A DNA stretch of 64,000 bases from contig DF241491.1 in the NCBI GenBank assembly GCA_000507305.1, forward strand, positions 1 to 64,000, written 5' to 3'. A program made the translations under genes and the position numbers. Positions 11,448 through 21,066 of the stretch are shown in pieces; the stretch's first letter is position 1; the number at the start of each line of letters is the position of its first letter. The DNA comes from Breviolum minutum Mf 1.05b.01 (taxonomy: Eukaryota > Sar > Dinophyceae > Suessiales > Symbiodiniaceae). A model generated the notes under the pieces. It had not been told where the DNA came from. It worked only from the letters and a program-made list of their open reading frames with translations, and searched no databases.

Positions 11448-11800
11448 ATTTTGTGTTTCCTCGGAAGGCGAAGACCTATCCAAATGAGCCAAACATATAG
11501 GAAAAATGTGACGCGGACCTTAGGAATCATAAGCTATACACCCCAGGTGTTTGCGGGAAGATTCTTTCCAGCAATTGGCCTTTGGTACTTTTTCGGTGGC
11601 GAGTGTGGTAAAGAGATCCATGTGACGATGAAACTTTGGGGTAATCCGGTGAAACTGTTGCTCCCAAGTGGACCCAGTGCCCCTCCAGAAGGCGAATCGC
11701 CCTTTGCATCCTGATGCGTTTGGGGCTTGTTCCCTAATTCTATGTTTCGTCGAAGGGCAGGGACCTATATCCAAATGAGCGAAATGAACCAATCATAATA
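11448..11800. repeat. dispersed repeat U, left copy, with internal 45-bp direct repeat
   Basis: 11540-11715 aligns in the same orientation with 19073-19265 at roughly 70% identity by eye, sharing GTTTGC-GGAAGATTC, TTTGGGGTAA and CGCCCTT-GCATCCTG. It is framed by two similar 45-bp segments (11448-11495 and 11742-11790) sharing TGTTTC, ACCTA, TCCAAATGAGC. The unit is old because its copies are well diverged. It is not an LTR of the element between the copies unless that element is also old. Confidence 0.6.
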
Positions 11801-11838
11801 GTTAATGATAAAAATAATGATAGTGATAATAACAATAA
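11798..11838. repeat. AAT-rich microsatellite, left of the retroelement
   Basis: Degenerate TAATGATAA repeats immediately before the retroelement. A longer (AAT)n tract lies immediately after it (19007-19071). Confidence 0.75.
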
Positions 11839-11919
11839 TTGGAAGTCGTTTCGACGGTTTGCTGGAACCCATGATTTGACTTGGTTGCTATTTCGGCTTG
11901 TAGCTGCAAGCTTTGAGGA

Positions 11920-12038
11920 ATGCCTGCGGTCTGCAACAAGTGCCGTAGTTGCAGACCTGGTGACACCTGGTGTGTCGGCTGTGGTGCTTGGGAGGTGATA
12001 GGGCAGGAGCTCATGGGAGGGACCTCCTGCGCTTCGTG
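11920..12038 (+). pseudogene. gag N-terminal zinc knuckle
   Basis: ATG at 11920 opens a frame with cysteines spaced C-x2-C-x2-C-x6-C-x2-C (CNKCRSC then WCVGC), a compact zinc-binding pattern suited to RNA or DNA binding. The frame hits TGA at 12037-12039, while the downstream gag sequence (LREVANDLVLGAARS) continues in the +1 frame from about 12032. One base has therefore been gained or lost near 12030. Confidence 0.55.
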
Positions 12039-14544
12039 AGGTCGCAAACGACTTGGTGCTGGGGGCCGCCCGAAGCATCAGAGCTTTGCGATCCCTTGGT
12101 GCTGGTGTGAGCCGAGCACCAGGGAAAACTCCGGTTCCAGAGCCGGCTTTGCCTCCCAAGACCATTCCTGCAAGCACTTCAGCCGAAGCAGCCGCTAGGG
12201 TTGCCTCCTCCAAAAGTGCCCCAACTCGCCCTGCTAATTCCGAGTACACCTACACCGATGAGGAGTACAGTCCAGAGAAGGAGGAGAGCCCAGCCAGACC
12301 TCCGGGAAAGCTGGACATTCGTCCGTCGCTGCCCCGTAAGAGCAGGACTGGATCAGAAGGAGAAGGAGCTTCAGGACACTCAGGAGGAGCTGCTGGAAGT
12401 TCTCGACCTCTTCGACACGTCAAGGAGGAGCTAGAGGAGCCAAGCAGAGGACAAGAAGGAGAGAGATCGGAGAGGAAAAGAGAGCGAGAAGAGACAGAAA
12501 GGCGAGGAGGGCGTAAGGACAAGACGAAGGAGAAGAAAGAAGGAAAAGAAGATAAGGATAAAAGGAAGAGAAGGAAAAGAGGAGGAAGGAAGCATAAGCG
12601 GCAGAGTAGATTGGCCGGTCAACCCTACTTGGAAGTGCATCGACGCCTACCGTCCGGGTTCTTGGACGAGAGGCCGAGGCTGTGAGGAGAGAAGGAAGGT
12701 CTTTTTACCATTTTGCTGGCTGGAGCCTTGCAATGGGAGAAGAGACAGAGGAAGATAAGGAGAGAGTTTCGCCCTCTGAAGGTGAAAGGGTGAAAATAGG
12801 AGATCCGAAATGGCTGAAGATTTTTCCAAAGCCACACGAGGTCTTGGAATTCGTCGTGAACGTGAAGAAGGCTGGAGGAGAAAGCGTGGAGAGCGTTGTG
12901 TGTGCATTGATTGTCACAGACATCGCACTTATGAAGGATGCTGGGATGATGGTGTATGGTCGGGTGATTGGTGCCACGGACGAGGGGTACTTGAAAGAAT
13001 TGCATCTAGAAGTAAACAGGAGGAAGAAGGGAGTCCATCTATGTGCCAAGGAGTTGCCGCTCCTGCCTGTCGAAGGGGCCATGGTTTCAACAGCAGAGGT
13101 CGCAGTTCCAAGAATTTCTCAGGAGATTACCTCAAACCTTGACTTGGCCTGGGAGGTCCGCCAGAGGAGACCCCCAAGAAACGACGTGGGGATGTTTCAA
13201 AGAAACGTCCCGCTCATGCCTCAACAAATGTAGCTCCAGCACCGAAAAGAGTGAAGCGAAGGAGAGAGCCCTCAGGAAAGGGACATGGAGACGGAGGCTC
13301 CCCTTTGCCTGCTGGAAACAAACAGCTGGCCGAGCAACTAGCAAGCTTGAAGATGAACCTTCTCGGCAAGGTCAAGGACACTGTGATCGATCTGGAGGAC
13401 CCCAAGTACGAGCATGCTGGTGGAGCTGGAGAAGACGAGTCGGGTTCAAGGTTTGGGAAGGGGCTGTGAAAGAGGAGAGACGGCTGGCCTCTGGGGGCCA
13501 CTTGAATCCAAGGAGATCTCTACTGGCCTTGACCAATGGGAATCCAGACGAGGCTACAAGAGATGGTTCTTCGAGAAGGCAGAAGAAGAAGAGATCTGGG
13601 AGCTTGCAACTCTCGAAGCATCCAGCCCAACAACTGCTGGCAGTTGCAGCCGAGCAGGGGAGATGCCGAGAGGACAGGAGAAAGCAGAGGAAGAGAGGAG
13701 GATCAGAGGGCGGAAGAAAGGGAAAGGATGGGGAGGATCGCAACTCCCGAAAGAAGAAAAAGGAAAAGAAAAAGAAGAAAGTGAAAAAGGAAAAGAAGAA
13801 GAAGAGGAAGAGGAGACAGCGGGGGTTCGTCAAGCTCGGACTCGGAAAGCAGTCAGAGCAGTGCGTCGAGCTCCTCAGGTTCAAGCAGTGTGCAGAGGAA
13901 GAGCAGGGAAGAGCCAGGCGCAGTGCTGAAGATGTTGGTCAAGCACGCGAGGGAAACCTTGGATCAGTCGGCTCTGGTCGACACAGAGGAGAGCAAGGAC
14001 ATCACCCGAGGAGTGAAACTGAGCTCCTACTTCTCGCTGATGTTGAGGCCCTACTACTCGACGAGCAGCAGAGATATGAAAGAGCTATTCCACCTGGCGA
14101 ATTAGCTCCGGTCGGGCCAGCTGGGTTTGGTAGTAGGAGACAGCCTGGCATCGAGATTCCTGGCCATCCATTGTGCCATGGTGGAAGGCACTTGGAAGAG
14201 TGCTCAGCATCTGGAGTTGAATCCTCTAGATGCTCCAACAACCAGTGCCCCCGACGCCAGTTCTTCTCGAGGCGAAACGCCATGCAAAGCTGATCTACAA
14301 GAGCCAGCCCCACGAGAACTACAAGAAGAACAGCGAGTGGGATTGGAAAGGAGGAGAGGAGCGGAAAGGAAAGGGAAAGCACAAAGGAAAGAAAGGCGGC
14401 AAAGGCATCAGGAAAGGGCCGTGGAGATTGGGGCAATTGGCAAGGAGATTCATGGTGGGACCGAAACCGCGACAAGAAAGATGGAAAGGATGCGAAGGGG
14501 ATGCAAAGGGAAGAAGTGAGGAAGAGAGAGGATTTGAGGAGTGA
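12032..14544 (+). pseudogene. gag-like polyprotein region, frameshifted
   Basis: Successive plus frames, each protein-like for a few hundred bases, make up one ancestral gag. They are: a Pro/Ala/Ser segment with an acidic patch (YTYTDEEYSPEKEE), then a Glu/Lys/Arg-rich tract (12400-12600); a folded-looking segment 12760-13140; a basic segment with PKKRRG (about 13167); a poly-Lys/Glu tract (13700-13830); a conserved-looking helical segment (KMLVKHARETLDQ at about 13930 to RFLAIHCAMVEGTWKSA at about 14150); and a Gly/Lys/Arg-rich tail. A TAG at 14103-14105 interrupts the helical segment in frame. Sense-strand purine richness explains the long poly-Phe/Ser frames on the other strand, which are not genes. 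Role by analogy: RNA packaging and particle formation. Confidence 0.6.
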
Positions 14545-15057
14545 AGAGAGGAGGCCAGTGTGGAGTGCTGGCTTCAAGGACCTTGAGGAGCTGGTCTCTG
14601 CCGGAAGCTCTTTGAGGAAGCTAGGTCTTGGCCTAGCATGGTTTTTGATTCATGCAGAGGATGAGAGTTTGGAAGGGCTAGCTGGGCTTCCCGCGCTGGC
14701 CCTATTGAGGGGTAGGTTTTCTTTTGGCGCTGGTAAGGGTGCCATGCATCGATCCAAAGACGTCCCATGAGGCTGGGACAGACGTGCCTTGTGGTTGAGG
14801 CTGTCAAAGGATCCAGTTAAGAGGATGACTTCGTTAGTCGTTGGTGCGACTTGGCTTGGTTGTACAGTGGCATCAGGTTTTCTGCCCTGCGGCTATCTCA
14901 GGCCGCTGGCGTACTCATGAAATGGTGGCTGTGGTTTCACTTCGTGGCCATGATGCGGAACTCGCACGGACTCCGGCACAGGTGGAAAAAGAGCTGAGTG
15001 ACCGTTATGTGAACTACTCTGGAGAAGAAGTACCTAAAATGGAGGTCCTAAGTTTAA
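14545..15057 (+). pseudogene. degraded linker between gag and RT
   Basis: A recognisable coding remnant (KDLEELVSAGSSLRKLGLGL, 14576-14635) runs to a TGA at 14768-14770. It is followed by about 290 bp with stops in every frame, up to the TAA at 15055-15057 directly upstream of the RT frame. Confidence 0.45.
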
Positions 15058-16260
15058 GACAGACAGGCTGAGCCTGCTCTGCCTTCTGCAGATAGAGGAG
15101 GATCAATCGATGTTTTAAAATGGGTTGATGGTCGCACTTTTCTGGAACCCCCTGAAAATTGTGTCATTAGTGTGGGTGAATTTAAAAAGACAAAATTACA
15201 AGCCAGGGTGCACATTGTGGAAGATCGCATTCCTTTGGCAACTGAGCTTGTTCGGCGAAATGTGTGTGGTTGGGTGGAAGAAGCTGAGGTATTCACTTTC
15301 AATGGAGAGCGTGTACTCAATGGAATGCTTGGAGTAAGGAAAGATTCTTGCCTTGATGATGGGTCCCCGGTATTGCGAACCATTATGAATTTGGTTCCAT
15401 CGAATTCGATTATGTGTCAGCTGAAGGGCATGGTGGCTGAGCTTTCAGGAATGTGCCAATATTGCAGTCTTGTTTTGGAAGAAGGTGAATCTTTTGCTCT
15501 ACATCAATCAGATATGACTTCAGCTTTCTATCTTTCCAGATTGCCCGAGAAATGGAAACGTTTCCTCTGTTTCAACCTGGCGGTCAAGGGAGAAGAGATT
15601 AACTTGAAGCACGGAAAACTCTATTAATTGGGAGCCTCTGTTGTTCCTATGGGATGGGGAAGTGCAGTTGCTGTAATGCAGGAAGTATCCTCTAAGCTTC
15701 TTCACAGCTATGGTTTGAGATCGGATTCTCAAGTCACTAGACTGCGGGCCTTACCGCCCTGGTTAGTCCATGAGATTGCACAGAGCCAGCGAGACAGGCA
15801 AGGCTGGTGGCATGTGTATTTCGACAACTTCTTTGCAGGAGAGAAATCTGGGAGGAAACGCACCCTACATGATGCCCAAAGATTGCACGAGGAGGCTTCA
15901 GCTGCTTGGGCGGAAAGTAGGGTAGAATCTTCATCTAAGAAGAAGGTTAGTGGCGTCCCTACGGTGCAAGAATTGGGTGCTGTACTGGATGGTGACTTGC
16001 AGTACTTGGGAATGTCAGGATTGAGGCTGGTAAAGCTGTGTCAAACTACTTTGTTCCTGGTTTCCCAAAGGTTTCTCAGCAGGAAATGGCTGCAAGTAAT
16101 TTGTGGTAGATGGGTCCATGTCCTTCAGTATTGTCGTCAGGGTATGGCAGTCTTGCATGAAGTTTGGAAGGTAATTTCAGGCAAGAAAGTGGGGCCGGCT
16201 GGACTTCTCCGAGCTCGGTTTGAACTGCTACAGTGTATCATCAGAGTCTGTCTTTTTCAT
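15058..16260 (+). pseudogene. reverse transcriptase of the DIRS-like element
   Basis: One reading frame runs from 15058 through the RT into the methyltransferase (to 16941), with a single in-frame TAA at 15625-15627. RT landmarks in order: RTIMNLVPSN (15376-15405); the palm-A motif QSDMTSAFYL with the catalytic Asp at 15511-15513; VPMGWG (15643-15660), equivalent to the usual P-x-G loop; and YFDNFF (15817-15834) in place of Y-x-D-D. The second catalytic Asp of the YxDD box is Asn here, which may be family-specific or a lesion. The thumb/connection region follows. This enzyme would copy element RNA into DNA. The intact length of the frame suggests the copy is not very old or was under selection until recently. 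Confidence 0.75.
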
Positions 16261-16284
16261 ACTCATTTGGGAGCTGGCATTAGC

Positions 16285-16392
16285 CCTGCTACCACAGCTT
16301 CCGACGCGTCGAACAAAGGTGGTGCTGTGGGATGTGCTACTGGCCTCACCCCTCAAGGCAGAAGTTTCTGCAGGTCCTTGCAAAGTGCTGAG
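16285..16392 (+). pseudogene. RNase H, first segment (catalytic Asp strand)
   Basis: TTASDASNKGGAVG, with Asp at 16303-16305, matches the first RNase H strand motif (D-A-S-x-x-G-x-G) of DIRS and other retroelements. It directly follows the RT connection and is followed, in the same frame, by the methyltransferase, not by the Glu helix expected next in an RNase H fold. The Glu and later Asp residues are found beyond the methyltransferase, at 17566 and 17647. Confidence 0.55.
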
Positions 16393-16413
16393 TCGGGCTT
16401 AACTCGAGCTCGG

Positions 16414-17345
16414 GTTATTGTCTTACCCCTTTTTAACGGCAAAGGCGGAGCATTCAGAACCTATGACATTTTGGGGGTTGAGGTGGAAGCCTTGATTGGG
16501 TTCGACACCTGCAAAGCTAGCAACAGAGTGTGCAGCAGGCGATGGCCACATGCCAAGTTGTATGAAGATGTAAGAGACTTGGGTGAAGCTTCCCTTAGAA
16601 GACTGCTCTTTCAATTCCCTCATGCGACTGCAATTCACCTGTGGGCTGGATTCCCGTGTGTTGATCTGTCGTCCGTAAAAGCTGGCAGAGCAAGCCTTCA
16701 GGGCCCTGAAAGCTCACTGGTCTTTGAAATCCTGAGGATCAAGGGACTTATTGTGACAGTCTTTGGAGTTGACTTTCTACTGCTATGGTTTGTAGAAAAT
16801 GTGGCTTCTATGGACAAGGAAGCTGCTGCAGAGATTAGTGCCTATTTGGGGTGCCTACCTTATCGAGTCCTGTGCCGATTTCAAGGCCACGTTATTGCTG
16901 GTCAAATGTTGAGATTGCAAACTTGCCTGGGATTTGCCTGAAACGTGGTGATGGCTATGTTGAAATCATAGCTGGGGCGCCCTGGCCCACTTTGAGTCAG
17001 TGGCTCACCCCTGGCTTTTGGTGGGAAAGAGAATCAGTTGACACGATTTTTCCTACCGCCATGAAGGCTATCAAAAGGCAACGGCTCCGGCAGGAATTGC
17101 CCGCTGTGATGATGACACTCTCTCAAGATGGCGTGCTGACAGCTTTCGCTACCCTCCTTATCAGTATAAGTCTCAGTATATCCTATACTCGAATGATTCA
17201 TGGAGACTTATTGACTCGTCCGAACGGGAACTTCTCCATGGTTATGGATGGAATCATACTGCTATTTGTCTATCAGCATCGGACATCAAAAGAGATGTAC
17301 AAGCTCATGAAGACCTTCGGCGTTCTCCTGTCCCTTGCGCCGTAG
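16414..17345 (+). pseudogene. C5-cytosine DNA methyltransferase domain
   Basis: Canonical C5-MTase motifs in order: motif I PLFNGKGGAFRTYDILG (16426-16476, SAM binding); motif II around IGFDTCKASNRV; motif III DVRDL; motif IV AGFPCVDLSSVK with the catalytic Cys at 16657-16659; motif VI ENVASM (16795 onward); a motif VIII-like SRPRYCW (16881-16901); and a C-terminal region with YPPYQYK and WRLIDSSERELLHGYGW (17140-17260), typical of motifs IX-X. Motifs I to VI are in the RT frame. The frame shifts near 16865-16880 and again near 17095-17110, so the copy is broken in two places although every catalytic residue I can locate is kept. Expected activity is transfer of a methyl group to cytosine; element-encoded enzymes of this type in Symbiodinium were reported to methylate CG sites. 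Inference: the element may methylate its own new DNA. Confidence 0.8.
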
Positions 17346-17379
17346 CTTAAATTATGGTTTTACTGATACCCAAATTGTC

Positions 17380-17815
17380 TTTGATAGTGATTTAACCCGG
17401 TGTTTCCTGGCAAGAACTAATCATACCGGGAGTGACGTTAGAGTCACCACTGGACAAATCCTTGTTCCCGAAGCTTTCCCGAGACAATCTGCTTGTGCAG
17501 ACTGGTGGCCCTGGTCTGGGGTTTTTGCATGCAAATGGTCTCGGGGTGATCATATTAACTCTTTGGAGCTGCGAGCCATCCTTTTGACTCTCAAGCACCG
17601 TGCACAAAGACTGAAGGAAGCAGATATTCGCTTTCCTCACCTAAGTGATTCTTATGTTTGCATTAGTATTTTGTCTAAAGGCCATACAGGTAGTGCCATG
17701 TTGCGCCCACTTCTCAAGAAAGTGAGTGCATGGATTTGAGGTTTCAATCTATACAGCTTTTGGTGCATGTTGAAGGTTCCGGAAAACCTACCGATGCCGC
17801 TAGCCGCTCATAGCC
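17380..17815 (+). pseudogene. RNase H, second segment
   Basis: After the methyltransferase come WSRGDHINSLELRAIL, with the catalytic Glu at 17566-17568; HLSDSYVCIS, with Asp at 17647-17649; and, after a TGA (17737-17739) and a frame change, VHVEGSGKPTDAASR, with Asp at 17793-17795. This is the usual RNase H order W..HINxLELRA, then D, then ADALSR-like. The first Asp strand is missing from this side and is found before the methyltransferase (16303). The protein would remove RNA from RNA-DNA hybrids. Confidence 0.6.
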
Positions 17816-17819
17816 ACGG

Positions 17820-18757
17820 GCCGCTACAAGTATTTTGCTGGCGTTAAAGGCCGTAAGCAAAGGCGACGGTTGCGCAAAGGAATTTGCCTTCAAGATGCTG
17901 GCATTACTGTGAACACGCAGGCTAGATACTATAACTCTGTGTCTAAGCTGATGCCGCGAATTCTTGATTCAAAGACAATGGAACAAATGGATGACTCTGT
18001 TGCACAATGGATTGAGACGGAATTCTATAAGGGGAAGCCACTTTGTTTTGTCGGCGATGCTCTTAGCGGCCTCCACTATTTTCTCCCCAATACACGCCGG
18101 CATTTGCCGTGCTCGTGGCGCCTGTTTGGTGTGTGGAGGAAACTCGAGGTTCCTGCTAGGGCGCCTCCACTAACTGGTGACCTCGTTTTAGCCTTCTGTG
18201 CAAGAGCAATCCAGTTGGGTGAAATTGATTTTGGAGCCTTGGTGCTGGTTGGCTTCCACGCCTTTCTCAGGACTGGTGAAATCTTAGCCCTGACGCCTAG
18301 TGACTTCATGATTAATAAATCCACTGGTATCGTGCGTCTTTTGAACTCAAAGACAGGTCGCAGACGAAATGTGTAAGAAGTTGTGACTTTAGAAGATCCG
18401 AAAGTGAGGCAGGTTGTTAAAACCCTGCTTGAGACTCGTACTGCAACGTTTTCTATGAATTTGCCTGTGTGGCGTGGCACAGGTAATGCCTTTCGTAAGA
18501 AATTTGGCCAGTACATTCGCTACTTTCAGGTCTCCCATTTGGGGTTTCGACCTTATAGCCTCCGCAGGGGAGGTGCGACTGCCTACTTCCAGTGGTGTGG
18601 AAGCATGGAACGTACTTTGGTACGGGGTCGTTGGAATTCCGCATCTGTGGCCAAGATCTATATCTGTGATGGGCTTAGTCAACTTCCCAATTTGTGCATT
18701 GACTCTAAAACCAAGCAATTCATTAGAGCACATTCCTCCCTCTTTACAACAAGCTGA
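17820..18757 (+). pseudogene. tyrosine recombinase of the DIRS-like element
   Basis: A single frame from about 17820 to TGA 18755-18757 is interrupted by one TAA (18374-18376, after GRRRNV). Landmarks: first catalytic Arg in AFLRTGEI (18269-18271); box II YSLRRGGAT, with the second Arg at 18563-18565 but Tyr (18554-18556) where most family members have His; Trp in GRWNSAS (18632-18634); and a candidate nucleophilic Tyr in KIYICDG (18659-18661). About 310 codons, normal for the family. This enzyme integrates the circular DNA product and replaces a DDE integrase. The stop and the His to Tyr change make this copy probably inactive. Confidence 0.75.
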
Positions 18758-19006
18758 TTTCATCTTGTTTTTGCTGCTATGCAGAGGAGCGTGGAACAGT
18801 GCTCTTTACACGTGCTTTTCAATTTTCAGCTGTCCTGCCAAATGGACTTTTGCTGAGAATGAAGCATTCGAATGCCCTGCCATTTGGGCTAGCTACAAAG
18901 CTGACTAGACATGTCAGGCTTTTCGCTTTTCTTTTCGGTTGGTAGTAATACCATCAAAGACCTACATGCATGGCAACCCAAAGGAGAAAACATGAGGTGA
19001 CAGCAA
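18758..19006. other. 3' untranslated end of the retroelement
   Basis: Non-coding tail between the recombinase stop and the right AAT tract. No clear inverted repeat to the 5' end was found by eye. Confidence 0.4.
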
Positions 19007-19071
19007 ATAATAAGAATAATAATAATCATAGTAATGATAATTATAATCTTAATAATAATAATAATAATAAT
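19007..19071. repeat. (AAT)n microsatellite, right of the retroelement
   Basis: AATAATAAGAATAATAATAA followed by further AAT units, ending at TAATAGG. It mirrors the degenerate AAT tract at 11798-11838. Confidence 0.85.
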
Positions 19072-19072
19072 A

Positions 19073-19265
19073 GGCTACTCGTGCACTCCAGATGTTTGCC
19101 GGAAGATTCAATTTTTTCCACCAATTAGCTTGGTAGGTGATACGTCGGGTGGTTGGTGTGTTAAGCAGGTCGACGTGATGATGAAGTTTTGGGGTAAAAT
19201 GGTGAAATTTTTGCTTGAGAGGGGACACAATGCTCATGCAGAAGACAAATCGCCCTTAGCATCCT
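19073..19265. repeat. dispersed repeat U, right copy
   Basis: Direct-orientation homologue of 11540-11715. Both copies lie on the outer side of an AAT tract, which suggests that the element landed in an AAT tract within a tandem U-(AAT)n array. Confidence 0.6.
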
Positions 19266-19496
19266 GGACGCACTATTGGCCTCCTTCCTGATTTTCATGC
19301 TCCATAACGTGTATTATTCATCAATCCATGTTTCCTCCTAAATCAGGATTTCCCACGTTAACCGGCCACAGAACGACGCCCTCATCAAGGGAGCAGTCCA
19401 GCCCTAAGTTGACCCAGTAATTAAGAGGGGATTTTATCCAAGGCCCCCATGTCTCAATGAAACCTTGATTTTCCTTCGTGTTGAACGGGTGAAATT

Positions 19497-19797
19497 TCGG
19501 ATCCCATCCGACCGAAGGCTTCCCTTCCCGGTGCCCCCCAGACCGCCTCACCTCCCGAGGGACTCGCTCCTGCGGCGCCCACGTCTCGCCAGGCCTTGCG
19601 GGCGGTGGAGAAGCTGAAGAAGGAGCGAGGGGAAAGAATTGAAATTGACATTCACGGCAGCGGCTCGGCGGCAGTTGGTTTTTTTTCCCCGGTGGTGGAG
19701 CTGGTGGACTTGATGCAAGGCCTGGGACCCACCATGCGCCTTGTGGACTTGGGGACTCGACACCGCGGGGAAGTTGAGTCGCTGTGGGGGAAATTTA
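19497..19797 (+). CDS. exon candidate, unknown protein
   Basis: GC-richer than its surroundings. The frame has a Pro/Ala-rich beginning (ASLPGAPQTASPPEGLAP), then a charged helix (ALRAVEKLKKERGERIEID), then an ordered-looking end with FFSPVVELVDLMQGLG. A possible donor TTTAG|GTGATG lies at 19797. The same frame has TGA upstream (19482-19484) and TGA at 19801-19803. No family recognised. The opposite-strand frames are weaker. Confidence 0.45.
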
Positions 19798-20237
19798 GGT
19801 GATGTTTGGTGCTGCTTAAGTATGGTGGACTCTTGGTGACTGCTGTGATTTCTGGTTTTGGACTTGGCCAAGTCTGAGAGGTTCAAACATGTGCAAAGTA
19901 AACACCAGAACCTGACCAAGCATCAAAACGATTTGTGTGTTGGTGATTTGAATATGAATATGTGTTGCTCCAACACCGAGTCTGAAACTTCTGAACGTGG
20001 AGATTGAGTTGGGACAGATTCTGGCAAAAGATGTCACTTGGCTTCACGGGGGAAGGTCCATCTTGGTGACCGGCAGTCCTTGACCTTGGACTTCACCTCT
20101 GTCAAAATGTTTGGATCATGTTCCTGGTGATGGTTGGTGAAGGATCAGCAATTTCTGTGCACGTTTGGGGAGATTTTCATAGATTTGGTATGATTTCACC
20201 CTGAGAGTAGGCGATGCACAATGTCTTGCCCAAAGTG

Positions 20238-20407
20238 GAAACTTTGCAAATGAGAAACTGAACAGAGACATGTTCACTTCCGAGGAGATTGACATATTTG
20301 ACATGGATCAAGATTCCGAAGACATGTACTCTTTACTCGGAGGCTTGGAGGCAGTGACTTTTACTCCAAGTTTTTGTCGAAGCTGTGCCACAGTTTCGGC
20401 AGTTTTT
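20238..20407 (+). CDS. exon candidate, acidic segment
   Basis: Frame GNFANEKLNRDMFTSEEIDI continues through FDMDQDSEDMYSLLGG to a TAA at about 20408. It has a hydrophilic, acidic composition unlike the surrounding AT-rich noise. An overlapping frame (AVPQFRQFFNQPLWIHALMN, up to a possible donor CGCAAG|GTTTGT at 20476) may be the true continuation after a frame change. Unknown function. Confidence 0.3.
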
Positions 20408-21066
20408 TAATCAACCTCTTTGGATCCATGCTCTCATGAACAACCACGCTCAGTTTTTTGAAAGCCTTCGCAAGGTTTGTTTTTTTTGGTTTTGGTTTTG
20501 TTGCAGACTGAACACGAAAAACCAGGGTGTTGGCTGCACTTTTGAATACCAAAATTTCCGCAAAGTTGGAGTGTGCTTTGACCTCATCGATACCCGACAC
20601 AAGGAACAAACATGATGAGTTCCTTCTGTTGCTTCTCGGTACTGAGTTCAGATGTGGGTGCACGTGGATATTTCAAATCCAATTTTGCTTTTTGACCTTC
20701 ACTTGTGACGTCTAGTCTAGGTGAAGAAAATCCAAAGTCATGACTTCTGGGAATCATTACCCCGCAGCATGGCTTTCAAAGGAACGGTGCCAGTTGCTTC
20801 GTGTTTAGCCACCTGTTGCATGTTCGTTTGAAGAGAAGCTACCAAGACGCTGAAGAGAAACTTCCAAGACAGATCAGCCACTTCCAAAAACTCTTTCGGA
20901 GAGATTCAAGCCTAGTTTAACGAGGAGGTATGTCGAGACAGCCATGGGATTTAATGGTCTTGATGAGCATGAAAAAGATGTCCCTCTCAACCACTTGTAG
21001 CGGAGGTAGCCAGGTGAGGATTTGATTTGCTACAAATTGTTTTGAACTTGACTTGGGCCCCTCCAC

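Larger units (their letters stand above)
11839..19006 (+). mobile_element. DIRS-like (YR) retroelement carrying a C5 DNA methyltransferase, decayed
   Basis: About 7.2 kb. Order on the plus strand: gag-like region with zinc knuckle (11920-14544), degraded linker (14545-15057), reverse transcriptase (15058-16260), first RNase H segment (about 16285-16390), C5-cytosine methyltransferase (16414-17345), second RNase H segment (17380-17815), tyrosine recombinase (17820-18757). There is no integrase or aspartic protease, and a tyrosine recombinase defines the DIRS/Ngaro order. DNMT-bearing retrotransposons have been reported in Symbiodinium (de Mendoza and colleagues, 2018), so this copy most likely belongs to that group. 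The ends are placed at the flanking AAT tracts; I could not identify inverted or split direct terminal repeats with certainty. Several stops and frameshifts make this copy non-autonomous. Confidence 0.85.

Noticed and set aside
12250-12640. Other minus-strand frames of 69-90 codons
   Set aside because: Same reason: shadows of the Glu/Lys/Arg-rich gag tract.
13372-13884. 170-codon minus-strand frame rich in Phe, Ser and Leu
   Set aside because: It is the complement of the purine-rich poly-Lys/Glu part of the gag-like region on the plus strand.
11448-19265. Unit U as LTRs of the retroelement
   Set aside because: The copies are about 30% diverged, lie outside the AAT tracts, and the element encodes a tyrosine recombinase, which does not go with LTR integration.
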